Positions 50,596 through 61,800 of a DNA stretch of 64,000 nucleotides are shown here, piece by piece. Location of the stretch: NCBI GenBank assembly GCA_038087015.1, contig JASBNA010000007.1, positions 1,364,001 through 1,428,000 on the forward strand, given 5' to 3'. The number at the start of each line of letters is the position of its first letter. Positions within the stretch are counted from its first letter, which is position 1. The stretch is from Cerrena zonata (taxonomy: Eukaryota > Basidiomycota > Agaricomycetes > Polyporales > Cerrenaceae). The notes below the pieces were generated by a model. The model was given only the letters and a program-made list of their open reading frames with translations, did no database searches and was not told the DNA's origin. The position numbers and the translations under genes were made by a program.

Positions 50596-51429
50596 TCACT
50601 GATAATGACGTCGTACCATCATAGCCCATCTTATCCCGCGAACAAAGGGCCACTGTCCACGCCCATCCCAACGACCAGTAACAAAAGGAATCCACCTATT
50701 GAACGACGCCGGCTGTTCGCTTTCAAACATCTTGATCGCGCAATATTCGAAAAAGATAGGATAGAAACCCGCCAAGTCCCAGTCGATAAGCCAAAGTTGA
50801 CCATCCTCCCCAAGAATGATGTTTCGCATGTGCATATCATGATGGCTGAACACCAGCGGCCCACTATCGTCGAAAGGTTTCTGAACATTGGCGATATAAC
50901 GAGGTTTGTATTCTTTCTGGTGGTCGTACTGGCGATTGAAGAAAGCAGAGAAAGCAGCGTAATCTTCGAAAGGACCTGCTGAGTTGTCGGCAAATACTGA
51001 TCCACGGCATGCTTCATGGTTTATAGGGCCCGGCACGGTATGCCTGAGATTCCTGAGCTGCCGAACGTACTCCCGTAGAGTGATGATGACACGGAAACGT
51101 GTCCACCATCCGAGCTCCTCCCAGCATTCTGCAAGTGTACAACCTGGAATATACTCCGTGCAAACGAATGCGTGGTGTTTATTTTCCATAGGATCGTGGA
51201 TGATTCGACCGCATCTCGGCACAGGAATTGTGGTATGGTTGCGCACAAAGTTGGTGCTGATCACTTCTACCTCTCCGCCTCGCTTCATCACAACGTCAGG
51301 TGTGATTAACTTTACTGGGTTAGCGAATAAGGCGGGTGGTGTTGCACCTGGTTTGATATCAACACGTCGACTGCCTTCATCGTGGTAGAGCCTGATTAGT
51401 TCTGCGTCCGGCAATGTTTCCGTAGACAC
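50596..51429 (-). CDS. APH-family (aminoglycoside phosphotransferase-fold) kinase-like protein
   Basis: Single exon, 277 residues. The N-terminal half has VVMKRGGEVEVISTNFVRN and PVPRCGRIIHD, followed by AFVCTEYIPGCTLAECWEEL, the hinge-like segment of APH kinases. The catalytic loop is LVFSHHDMHMRNIILGEDGQLWLIDWDLAGFYP, with HxDxxxxN (SHHDMHMRNI) and the metal-binding Asp in IDWD. This is the usual Agaricomycete small APH protein; such genes are numerous in mushrooms and are not antibiotic-resistance determinants as far as known. Substrate unknown. The stop is at the lower end; the start MSTETLPDAELIRLYH is the first ATG of the open frame. Confidence 0.85.
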   Translation of the reverse strand: MSTETLPDAELIRLYHDEGSRRVDIKPGATPPALFANPVKLITPDVVMKRGGEVEVISTNFVRNHTTIPVPRCGRIIHDPMENKHHAFVCTEYIPGCTLAECWEELGWWTRFRVIITLREYVRQLRNLRHTVPGPINHEACRGSVFADNSAGPFEDYAAFSAFFNRQYDHQKEYKPRYIANVQKPFDDSGPLVFSHHDMHMRNIILGEDGQLWLIDWDLAGFYPIFFEYCAIKMFESEQPASFNRWIPFVTGRWDGRGQWPFVRGIRWAMMVRRHYQ

Positions 51430-51981
51430 GGGACTACTTATCTGTGAAGTTGTGTTTAGGGTAAGCCAGAATCGACAGAGAATAGATATTAACGAACACG
51501 TTTGCGAATGTCATAGAGGACAAGAAAGCGAGGTAGTCGTGTCCAATGAAAGAATTCCCACAGAGATAAAATGAGGCTTTCTTGTTCAATTATCGAAAGG
51601 GGCTGGTTGGGTGCTTGAGACAATAAGTTGTAACGTACAATCGAAGTCACGGTCAACAAGCTACAACAAGTGGTGGCGCCGGTCAGCAGATATTAACCTT
51701 CTCGATCTCCACTGTTAACTTGTCGTTCGTTGATCTAGGTTGACCTGCACACATTGAGCATTTTGTTCTGTACAGTTCATCATGTTATGGTATACAAAAA
51801 CGATTTTCTGCAACTTCGCGCAAAGAGCTCCGCCTGGACGAATCACATGTCCCGGGGAGTGCCGAAGGATGTGCAAGGAGTCTAGTGCGGAGAGTCGAGC
51901 CAGTCGCCAAGATCCCGCAGACGGGCCTCGCTCATTCCATCATCATCTTCCATCCAATTTTCCTACTACATAATCCCAGTC
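51430..51981. other. Divergent intergenic region
   Basis: About 0.55 kb between the starts of the APH-like gene (minus) and the PA-TM-RING gene (plus). Holds both promoters; no gene recognised. Confidence 0.45.
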
Positions 51982-53658
51982 ATGGATCTACCCCGTCCTC
52001 TCGATCCATCTTCCTCCTCAAACTCATCGACGCACTCCGGATCTCTACAAGACATCCCGGAACATCCCCAGTCACAAGTAACCCAAATACCTCACATACC
52101 ACCACACACCCCTCAGACGACATTCACGTTTTCCCCCAACTTTATGCGCTACATGTTTCCTACATTTCTACTCTTCGTATATCTGGTCATTACACCCACT
52201 GTCGCACATACAGTCTCCTGGCTTCGTTCTCCCAGCGGCACAGATGCATCTCAAGACGGTCGAAACATGGGTTCAAGTTGGCTTTGGCAATGGGCCTGGG
52301 CAGCCGATGGTACAGTTTCTGTAGTCGACAGGAACCCGCCGATCACCTTTCCTGCAAGACCAGCATCGTTCGGTTTAGAGCTCATTGACCCCTTACTTGG
52401 TTATGTGATCCCGCTTTCCGCATTTACTGTTCCCTGCGTCAAGACCAACAACTCATCTGTCGCTGGTTCCATCACCATTATCCCTCCCTCGTGGAGACTT
52501 GGTCGCACCCCCGAGCCAGATCCCGTTTTGGGATGTCCTGAGCTATGCGTAGAAGGTCCGAACCACCCCGATCAGGACGAAAAGTGGATTGCGCTCGTGC
52601 AAAGAGGTGGCTGTCCGTTTGTCGAAAAAGCGAGGATGGCTCAGAAGTTGGGTGCTTCGGCTGTAGTCGTTGGAGGGGATAGAGATAATCCCGATGCTCT
52701 CCTGAACATGTATAGTGAACGTACGTTTTCCGTTCCGTATCCAATTGATATTTGGCTTCCGTTGGTGCTCACACGACGCATATATTCACACAGGCGATGC
52801 AACGGACCTCCATATTGCTGCGACTTATATCAAATACTGGGATTACCTCTCGCTCATTTCCCTCATCAACTCCTCCAATACATCGCATAACGGTCTCCGA
52901 ACTCTTTCCCTCCTCATAACAACCGAATACTCAGCATGGGAATGGTACTCCCCGATCATCACGTTCATCGTAATCCTCTTACTCCCGACGTTATTGACTT
53001 TTGCTACATTGTTGATCCATAGAGTACGAGCTGCACGTGCAGCAAAGAGGGACAGAGCACCCGAAGAGTTCGTTCACAAGCTGGAGTGGAGGATCTGGAC
53101 AGGAAATGGTTGGGAGAAACATTTACCTGAGGCTGAACCCGTCGAGGGCGAGGGTGAAGCACCACCTCCAGAGAGGGATTTGGAGAGAGGCGAGTCATCA
53201 CAACCACCACAACAGCCACCGACTGCGGCTGCAGGAGAGGATGACGATGAACCGGAATGGGTCGAGCAACAGATGGAATGTGCGATTTGCTTGGAGATGT
53301 TTGCAAAAGGAGATAAAGTAAGGGTATTACCTTGTGGACATATGTTCCACCTGGACGAAGTGGATGAATGGCTGATTCACAAGAAGAAACTCGTAAGTCT
53401 CTTTTTCCTCTTCCCTTTCTCCTCCATTCTCGATTCTGATCAACTATGTAGTGTCCCGTATGTAAAGCAGATGTTACTCAACCTCACCCCAGACATCTCG
53501 GACACGCACACCATCCAAATCCAACCACATCGCCGGCATCACCAAGTTCGCCGCAGGTCGACCTGACGTCGGATCCAAGCCATGAATTGGAACACGGGGT
53601 GTCGTCGTCGCCAACGGAACGTACACCGTTGCTTCATCCCGGGTCTGCTTCTTCATGA
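51982..53658 (+). CDS. PA-TM-RING-type E3 ubiquitin ligase
   Basis: Three exons (51982-52720, 52794-53392, 53452-53658) join in phase to 514 residues. A polar N-terminal stretch is followed by a signal-anchor-like segment ([20 protein letters not shown], about residues 58-77). A protease-associated (PA) domain follows, with [32 protein letters not shown]. The main TM is [24 protein letters not shown], and a cytosolic RING-H2 domain has CAICLEMF ... [28 protein letters not shown], all eight C3H2C3 ligands present. The second intron splits the RING. The tail ends [11 protein letters not shown], resembling a lysosomal or vacuolar dileucine-type sorting motif. The layout matches endosomal or vacuolar membrane ligases of the RNF13/RNF167 type, which ubiquitinate membrane proteins. 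The three arrestin-like proteins in this window act in related steps in other fungi, but linkage is not evidence of partnership. Confidence 0.9.
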
Positions 53659-54214
53659 TATTTGTATTTGTGATATATCTTTTTTATTCGCGAATACCAC
53701 TTCCGCTGTCGACATTCCCCAACCATCCTCCCTCCTCTTCTCTGTTTATTATATATTGCTGCTCATCCCTACCCCTTTCATACACCCCCTTCTCTTCATG
53801 ATTTACGAAACGACGATTCACCCACGATTCCACGACACCCTAAATTCAAAATCTGTAAAAATATTTGTATACGTAACCCACCCTTTGCTGTTTACTTGCT
53901 GTCTTTTTTGTTTCTGGGTTGGCTAGCCTGGACGCCCCCTTACCCCTCGTATTCTGGATCATACTTCCACACACCCCACCACTTTATATTCTAATTCAAT
54001 AACTTACTTCCGTATTACTCAGTACTCTCAACAAGGTTTTGTATATTCCATTTGATCTCTTTTACTTTGCTGTTACTGTAGTTTGAGGGATCACCTCGCT
54101 CCGGCATGATCCAAACTTCACGTTCCAAAGACGATTATATTCCTACAGTTGAGTACACTGACGTTCCCAAATCACGATGCCTCTGTTTCTTTCACTTTAT
54201 AGCTGACGTTCAGC
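53659..54214. other. Convergent intergenic region
   Basis: About 0.55 kb, T- and C-rich, between the 3' ends of the RING gene (plus) and a small gene (minus). No gene recognised. Confidence 0.45.
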
Positions 54215-54908
54215 TCACTCCTTCTCCAACTCGGCAGTAGCTTTTCTTGCTCCAGGCCCGACTTTCTTTGGTTCAAACGGTTCTTCTCCTTGAAGGATAC
54301 GTTCACCTTGTTCTTTCGTCTCGGGCTGAAGGTCAGTTAGTAGATACCCTTTCAGATAAAGGTAAGTGAGAGGTTTGACTGACCTTGCGTAACGCCGTTC
54401 CTCTGATCTCCTACATATAACAAATCTAGAATTAGGATACGAATCATTGGCGTGCTTCACCATTAACTACGTACCTTTGCGTATCCTGTCGAATTTTATG
54501 GTATCAGTGTCCACAGCGATATCTTCCAGCTTAAGAACGGTGCTTACCAACGACTTTCTCCTTGAACGAGGGCTGGTGTGCGGGGAGGACATGCACTGGT
54601 ACGGTTGACCCGGAACCGGGTTGTGTAGCTCCTGCACAACAGGTCCAGAATGATTATAGAACATGATGACGCTCTCTACGGTGTTGCATACCTTGCTGAT
54701 CTGCACTATCGACAGCGTGAGGTTGGACAGTCTCCGAGGGGAGAGCGGGCTGTTCTTGTGCTTTGTAACTTTGTGCGTCCATGATCGAGCTCTACATGCG
54801 TATCCCGTGAATCATTGAGCAAAGATTATACGTGGGGTGAGAACGATAGGACCATACTTTACGAGGAACGTCTGAGCGGGCTGCTGTTTCTTGTGAGATG
54901 GGAGACAT
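54215..54908 (-). CDS. Small disordered protein of unknown function
   Basis: Minus strand, about five short exons: MSPISQETAARSDVPRK, then SSIMDAQSYKAQEQPALPSE..., GATQPGSGSTVPVHVLPAHQ with FKEKVVG, YAKEIRGTALRK, and PETKEQGERILQGEEPFEPKK to AELEKE with the stop at 54215. All introns use GT..AG and phases agree. The product (about 130 residues) is rich in charged and polar residues, without TM or signal peptide, and looks disordered. The KEIRGTALRKPETKEQGERI block recalls short basidiomycete proteins with KEVRGT-like repeats, but I cannot assign a function. Confidence 0.5.
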
Positions 54909-55503
54909 TATTGAGTCGTTGAAGTAGTAGGTGATTATAGATACTTTATATGTACTTGGGGGCCTGTGGATGCAGTGGATGATCGGGTTGGCGAGAGTTG
55001 AGTGTAGTGTTGGTGGCGTGTATGTATTGGAGGAAGGGTATATAAGTTCTGTCAGAGGTGGAGGAGTAGAGTGACGTCATGGCCTGGGTGTCCCGATTTG
55101 GTCTATACTTCGCCAATTTAAGAAAGTCGAACAGGTACTACTTCAAGCTTCAAGCTTCAAGGCTTGAGATTGTAGACCTTCACTTAGTAGAGTGTAAAAT
55201 CTCTCTTTAGTGTGAGGGATAGCTCTTAAGTTCTCAAAACGCATGCCTTGAGTCGTTCACGTGTACACAATGTAAAAGTCTTACAAAGACATATAATTTA
55301 AGTATCTTTTTCTGTTTTCTGTAAGAAGAACAAGTAGAAGTACAAATGATCTGCTGTGGTTGGGCAGAGAAAGGGAACGGAGCGCAGGGCATCGCGAACA
55401 GGTAGCGAATAATGTTACTTGACGCTGAATGTAGTAGAATAACTCGTCCCAGGAGAGGCATGATCGCAAGGATTGTATACTATGTTTCGACCACCAGGAT
55501 GGT

Positions 55504-56343
55504 CTACACCTTACTAACGCGGTGAGCCTTCGACTCTGAATCATCCCATCTCGAATGTCCTTCACCCATAGACTTTCCCTCCGCGCTCTGAGATCCAGAG
55601 CCGGATTTCCCCCCACACACAAATGCTCGCAGACGTGCTCCAAACTGTGACATCGGAGCCGCTCCCCTCTCCGCTTGGGGTTGACTTATCTCGATATTGA
55701 CAACTTCATACAAGCGCAGCCTTTGTACGAGTGATCCCCAAGCCATGGGTCCGATCACGGCTGTATCCTTCTCCGAGTTATTCAATTTCACGGAGACGGA
55801 GAATGTGATTCGTCGCTCGTCCACTCCGACTAGTTCGGGGAAGACTTCTCTCGCGTTAGCGACGGCTTCCTAGTAGCAGATAGGAAGTTGTCAACCCGAA
55901 CGCATTCCAACCCAGGACAACTCCTGGTATCTTGACATACCTCGTAGTTGAGAGCAGGCGTCACGTAGACCATCTTGCCCTTCAGACGGTATGTAATGAT
56001 ATCAGGAGCGCAGACGGTGACTGCATCTGAATCTGGGAATGTACTCATCGTCGGGGCAAGGTGGACTCGTCTTGGGAAAGGGGTCAAAGGAGTCCTTAAG
56101 ACGTAGGCTTTTTTATATGTAAACGTAACACGAGGATCCTGTGTATTAGGGTTCTGTCAACATGAGAAGATTGTTATCAATAGTACTTACAGCATCAGCT
56201 GGACGCTCCTTTGTCCCGCCTGGATCCTGATAAAGAATGCCGCTGGTGTTGAAAACCAGGCACACTCCTAGTATCGTACTTGCATGAAGCGTCAGTGATA
56301 GAGCCAGAGATGATACCGTCATGCACGGGATGAAGCATCGCAT
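55504..56343 (-). CDS. Hypothetical secreted or membrane-anchored protein
   Basis: Three exons on the minus strand. MRCFIPCMTVSSLALSLTLHAS at the N-terminus is a plausible signal peptide or anchor. After ADA a GTAAGT intron joins to NPNTQDPRVTFTYKKAYVLRTPLTPFPRRVHLAP, then CAPDIITYRLKGKMVYVTPALNYE, then after a second intron EAVANAREVFPELVGVDERRITFSVSVKL ... GPMAWGSLVQRLRLYEVVNIEI. The C-terminal ~60 residues are Gly/Ser-rich. The middle looks like a compact alpha/beta domain. I do not recognise a family. The two in-phase introns and the conserved-looking core support a real gene. Confidence 0.5.
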
Positions 56344-57596
56344 ACTTGGGTTATCTCCGGCCTCAAATATAAACAGAATACAGCTACAATATCAAGCTTA
56401 GAATGCATTGGTTCGATTGCTCACCAGTCGTTTGGAATGTTGGATGCTGTGATACCAGTTATTTCCCACATCAGCAAACCTACACGCTGCTTGCGGACAA
56501 ACTTGTGCTTTTTGTGTCCTTTTTGTACTTGCGCAAGTGTATCTCATCTCTCAAGCAGCTAACAGGACAGTTGTACCTTGTTCAAGTAAATTATTATAAT
56601 AAAAGTATTTTTTTCGACCCAAGTATAGAACAAGCTCAAGTAAAACTAATGAGCTATTTCAAATGTGTGATACTAATCGACATATTTATTACTTGAAACA
56701 TCGTTGATACCGCAGGAGGGTCCGAGAAGGTTAAGGGGAAATATGCAGGTGGCGACACCACTCATAATGTCGACACCGCGTGTACCGGCCGGAGCGTCAG
56801 ATGTGAGCAAGGAGCGAACGAAGGGATAATTGGAAGGGATAACGGGACTTCGCATGGTGGCCGAGTATAGACCTCAGTTTGCAGACTTTTCAACATACCC
56901 TCGGTTTTTCTTGTTTGTGAATGACAAGGTCCATGAGCGCACTGGACGCGACAGTTGTCAACTCGTCGAAATGAGAGCAACAACCTTGATGTTAAATGCA
57001 CTAGAGCTGTAAACGACAGGACCGTTGGAAACATGCATGTTGATGGAATGCATTTCCTCTCGAAGTCACCTTTACGCTCGAGAGTCAAGAATTCGAGAGA
57101 GTCTGCTTAAGGTAAGAAGAGTTAGTTTGATGTGAGGAGAGCAGTTGGAATCGGTGTAAGGAGGTAAAGTCGAGAGGGAAGGGAGGTGAGGAGAGTGTGT
57201 TCCAATCTGAGTGGGGCAAATGACGACGTTGCATCGCCGCACTCCCGAGTCCCTCTGGTCTGTATGGAGTAGAGTGAACGAGGTTAGTTGAGAGCAGAAT
57301 AAGACGTACCGTTTGTGATCTAAGAAAAAGCCCAGATTTCGCCATGATCGGAGCTTCGACCCTTCGAGACGTCAACACTGGATGACATCATCATCAGTTC
57401 ATAACTGTATATATGCCATGCAACCAACGGACTTGTGATATCCGGGCTTGTCCACTACACTCACCTTCGAACAGGTCATTTGCTGACACATCCTATGCAT
57501 GGGGTCCCAACTTCTCTCACTGGCAATGTAAGTTATGTTTACTTTTCTTCATCTAGTTACTGATAACATTGGTAAGTTTGTGACTCTTTGTACTTG
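56344..57596. other. Intergenic region with ACTTGT-rich segment
   Basis: About 1.25 kb. The part 56490-56700 is rich in ACTTGT/ACAAGT strings and partly resembles the arms of the inverted repeat at 57597. Minus-strand frames around 56673-57378 (for instance MAKSGLFLRSQT, or MRSPVIPSNYPFVRSLL) could be small exons but have no family resemblance and are not called. Confidence 0.35.
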
Positions 57597-57954
57597 AGAA
57601 CTTAGGAATTCGGTAAGTGTTGAGTCCGTTTTATCATCCCGTGTGTGGTCAGGTTGCGACCATTCCGGTACGTTCAAATTCCATATGTCAGTCTACATAT
57701 TATATAATACATAGCATAGCCTCACTATAGTAGCAACTCTGTAGTTTATAATATTAATGAGAGAATACATTACCTTTTAATTACTGTCTTCTGGGAGAAA
57801 AAAGTGTGGTGCCAGGTTTTTGGCTTGTCGGGGTTGCTTGCTTGTGTGGCCTAACTTGCGCTTTTTACTTCTCTTGTCCGCAGCACTTGTGATTGTTATT
57901 TCAAATACTTGTCCTGGTACAAGTTTTGTACCTCATGATTTAAGCACGATACAC

Positions 57955-57992
57955 TTGTCCTTATTGTACTTGTACAAGTACAATAAGGACAA
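57955..57992. repeat. 38-bp perfect palindrome inside the left arm
   Basis: The string centred between 57973 and 57974 (half-site TTGTCCTTATTGTACTTGT) reads the same on both strands over 38 bases. The right arm carries the mirror copy at 58190-58227. Confidence 0.92.
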
Positions 57993-58189
57993 ATAAGTAG
58001 CGTGTAGTTTTGCTGATGCATTACAGTGGCGCACTCCAAGTAAGTCGGATCCAACCCGAGTATTGACTGTGGCTATGATCCATCCATGATTTCAAACTTA
58101 AATTTGGAATCGGAAACATTGGTCTACGTCCATAACATTATGACAGACTCAGACAGAGGCCCTCATCAGCAAAACTACACGCTACTTAT

Positions 58190-58227
58190 TTGTCCTTATT
58201 GTACTTGTACAAGTACAATAAGGACAA
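58190..58227. repeat. 38-bp perfect palindrome inside the right arm
   Basis: Mirror copy of the palindrome at 57955-57992. Each arm can therefore fold on itself as well as with its partner. Confidence 0.92.
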
Positions 58228-58585
58228 GTGTATCGTGCTTAAATCATGAGGTACAAAACTTGTACCAGGACAAGTATTTGAAATAACAATCACAAGTGCT
58301 GCGGACAAGAGAAGTAAAAAGCGCAAGTTAGGCCACACAAGCAAGCAACCCCGACAAGCCAAAAACCTGGCACCACACTTTTTTCTCCCAGAAGACAGTA
58401 ATTAAAAGGTAATGTATTCTCTCATTAATATTATAAACTACAGAGTTGCTACTATAGTGAGGCTATGCTATGTATTATATAATATGTAGACTGACATATG
58501 GAATTTGAACGTACCGGAATGGTCGCAACCTGACCACACACGGGATGATAAAACGGACTCAACACTTACCGAATTCCTAAGTTCT

Positions 58586-58780
58586 TGTAAGGGCGTCGAT
58601 CTTGAGGACCTTCCTTATTAGGAAGGTCGAGTAGAACTGTATAGTTATGTGCGGTGGCTACCTTATAAGGTAGCCCACCGCAGACGGACACACTAGCTTA
58701 ACATCACTGTATCATCGTATTGTCTATATAGACCGTGTCTGACGTACGGTGCCCCGTGTGATAACTAAGCGAACTCTTAC
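58586..58780 (+). repeat. 5' LTR of a Ty3/Gypsy retrotransposon (3' limit uncertain)
   Basis: Starts TGTAAGGGCG immediately after the inverted repeat, consistent with the TG of an LTR. It contains two strong stems, at 58607-58628 (GACCTTCCT/AGGAAGGTC) and 58651-58681 (GCGGTGG...CCACCGC around CTACCTTATAAGGTAG), and a TATATAGA element near 58725 suitable as a TATA box. The end is placed near a TTACA at about 58781 as one of several CA options. The 3' LTR lies outside the window, so the limit and the primer binding site could not be settled. Confidence 0.5.
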
Positions 58781-58821
58781 ACTTTTTTACGTCTTCGGCA
58801 ACGTAGACAACACTATCTCTT

Positions 58822-61800
58822 ATGCCTACTTTAACGCAAAAGAAACAACGAAAGGCTACTCAAGGTGGTACAATACCACCTCAAGGTGGCCCGGCAACAA
58901 GGTCATCTACCAAAAAGAAAGACCCAGTTGTGGTTCCTGTAGAACCACCAGGAGCCGAACCGCGAAAACTGCCCAATGTAGATGACGACGAAGATTTGTA
59001 CGCTGATCCACCGGAGACGGTAGGACCTCATACAGATCCAGAACTCGGTGATAGTGGTGGATCGACCACCATGCCACCGGGAATTAAACAAGAAAGTACT
59101 TCCATGAGCGATAAAGAGTCCGAAGCGACTCATATCCGCAGCGATGGAATGGAACCTACCCCGGATCCCAAACTCTCTCCAGAGACAGCGCGTAACGCTA
59201 TCCGTCCCGACAGATTGCCCCTGGCCACTAGGCTGGGAAGAATCGCAAATCGAAACACAACTAATCGTGTATATGCATACATTTTTAATCGACTCATGAC
59301 CATGCAGCAGGACCTCGATGCAACGAATGAGTTCCAGAACTCGGCCATGCAAGACGTGCTGGACGCCATGGAACAGGCAGAAGGCCCTCTCGGGGTTGAC
59401 GGCAATAGTGCAGTATGTGAGGACCCTAGTAACAACGGTCCCCCAGCACTATCCGAAGAAGTGATGGCCGGGATCCTAGACCCATACGCGACCATCATGC
59501 AAGGAAGGGCGGAATACATTCCACCCCCTTTAACCCCAGGACTCGGCCTAAACCAAGGACCATTGGATGGAGGGATGGCGACACACCCATCCCGCCCATC
59601 CCACGGCCCCGATCGCGAAACAAGGTTGAGAAATGCCAACCTACCACCAATAGCTAACGGTGGCTCGCCACAGACAGCAATCACGGCCAGAAGCGAGGGT
59701 CAGGACAAAGCGACCCCTCCACATGGGAGACGAGACACCCCGCCCCCTTCCCGGGGACATGGTGGTGGAGGTCAAGGCGGAGGAGGAGATGGCCCTCCAG
59801 GAGACGGCGGAGATGACTATGGTACTCAGGATGAGGACAACAACAGCGAGGAAGGTCGTGAATGGCCACCTCACTTGGGAGAAAATAGAGGTGGCAATGG
59901 TGCGGAAAGTAGGGCAAGGGCGATCAAGTCGCCCACCCCGACTGGAGGCACCAACCCGCCTCATTCATATTACTATCGACAAAATACTGTACAGCCCAGT
60001 AATGTAGCCGGTAGACACGAAACACCTTCAATTGTCGGTGCCAGAGATAGCACCGAAATAGAGACAATAAGGTGTACGATCAGAGAGAAAGTGGGAGACC
60101 CACTTCCTGATCAACTTCCGATATTAAAAAATTTGAAAATAAGCCAACCCGCAGGCTACAGTGGACAAGATGACACTGACACGTTCGATGTATGGCTATC
60201 GAACGTATGCAGGTGGCTGAGAATTTCGAGGATAGTGGGTCCTGTTCTTGATATAGAACGGGTCCACCTACTTGGTACGGTACTGGAAGGAGAAGCCCTT
60301 CTATGGTACCATTCGGTAATTGATGGACCCCACCGAATCAAACGACACTGGGATTTCGAGAGTGCGGTGGTGGCATTATACTACAGATTCATCCACCAGT
60401 CCACCAGCCTAAATGCCACGGAGAAGTTTGAGGGTGTACAGTACACCAGGAATGGAGGTGCACGGCAGCTTGCTACCGATCTCGGGAAATACGCAGGCAG
60501 AATGGTGCAGTCCCCAGACGACTACACCATCAAACGACGTTTCTGGTTTGCGCTGCCCAAAGAAATGACCAGAATATTAGGCGCAATTAAAGGATTGTCA
60601 GCCGAACGAACTCCATTCGATTACTTAATCGAAGCGGCAGCAGAGATCGAGGATGCAATGAGGGCCGAACGTATCGGCGATCGTCTTAGAGCAAGCCAGC
60701 AAGGGTCAAGCACAGGCACATCCGCCGCTGGTAACTTGACTACCAGCCAAGGGACGGCCATCCACAAAGCGGCTAACTTTAGCAAGAATCGACCAGTCTT
60801 CCAGAAGCCTCGGGTCAGATTTAACGATCGACCCACAGACCGCGGCGGCGACATCCGTAAACCAGAGGCGACAGGGAAGCCCTCTGGTGCTACGAGGCCG
60901 CCCCTCCCACGAAGTACCACGAGTGGTACTGGCGACTATAAAGGGAAAACACCGAGGAGGGGATGCTTCAATTGTGGAAGCATGGACCACTGGGCGAATG
61001 ATCCCAAGTGCCCAGAAAAGGACAAGAAGCCAAGGCCTGCAATCCGAAGGATAGCAGAAGATCAACAAGGCACCGTAGTAGAGGATGGCGGCACCGAAGT
61101 GCTGGATGGCCAGCACACTGCGCAGCTTCTCCAGATAGGGTACGACAAACCGGAGAGCGAAGAAGGCGACTTGGAGGGATCTCAATTTGATCCTGATGAG
61201 TACCCGGATGAGTACCCAGATGAAGAGTACTTTTCATACTCGGAAAGTGAGGGAAACGAGAATGGCGAATGGATGGGTGGGATGTACACCACCACCGGAT
61301 CGGATACAGAGTGGCTAGGGGGTATGAGACTCACCTACCATCGAGAAGAGGAGCGCGGTGACCCCATAGCAGGATCATCGCACTCACAACCATCGACAGG
61401 TACTCAAGATACCTCTGCGACGGTACAGAGTGGCGACGACCACACGGAGATCGAGGACTCACTGGAGGAGGTGGTGTTTAACTTGGCACTACCACCTCAA
61501 GGGTACCTCGACGACATAGTATTGCCGCAACGAGTGGTACAGGACTATCGAGGCGGCTGGGCTGACAGACTAGCTCGAACGCTAGACGACACAGATGCAC
61601 AACTGTTCGGGTCTCGACAAATGTCGAGGATGGCGGTGCAGGAAGCAGAACTGCACTGCCTCCGTGCCTCCAATTGTGCACTCATTGATCGTCTCGTTCA
61701 ATCGCAACGAGAGCTGGCGAACGACGCTCAGGACAACGTCCAGCTAATAAGAGCGAATGAGATATGGATTCGTCAGTGTAGTGAGATGAATACGGAGTTG

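Larger units (their letters stand above)
57597..58585. repeat. Perfect 422-bp inverted repeat with a 145-bp centre
   Basis: Left arm 57597-58018 and right arm 58164-58585 are exact reverse complements of one another. I compared all 422 positions in blocks and found no mismatch or gap. The centre is 58019-58163. The arms carry many ACTTGT/ACAAGT strings but no reading frame of note. The outer right end falls exactly at the first TG of the retrotransposon LTR. It behaves as a foldback or MITE-like structure, or as a recent inverted duplication. Confidence 0.93.

Noticed and set aside
50596..51429. Antibiotic-resistance gene
   Set aside because: The fold is that of aminoglycoside phosphotransferases, but this is the common Agaricomycete APH-like family, with no evidence of drug modification.
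55140..55170. Short tandem of CTTCAAG units
   Set aside because: Only about four imperfect copies; an ordinary microsatellite-like stretch.
56673..57378. Possible small minus-strand gene (MAKSGLFLRSQT plus later pieces)
   Set aside because: A GTACGT..CAG intron is possible, but the joined product is short and featureless, and downstream pieces do not stay in phase.
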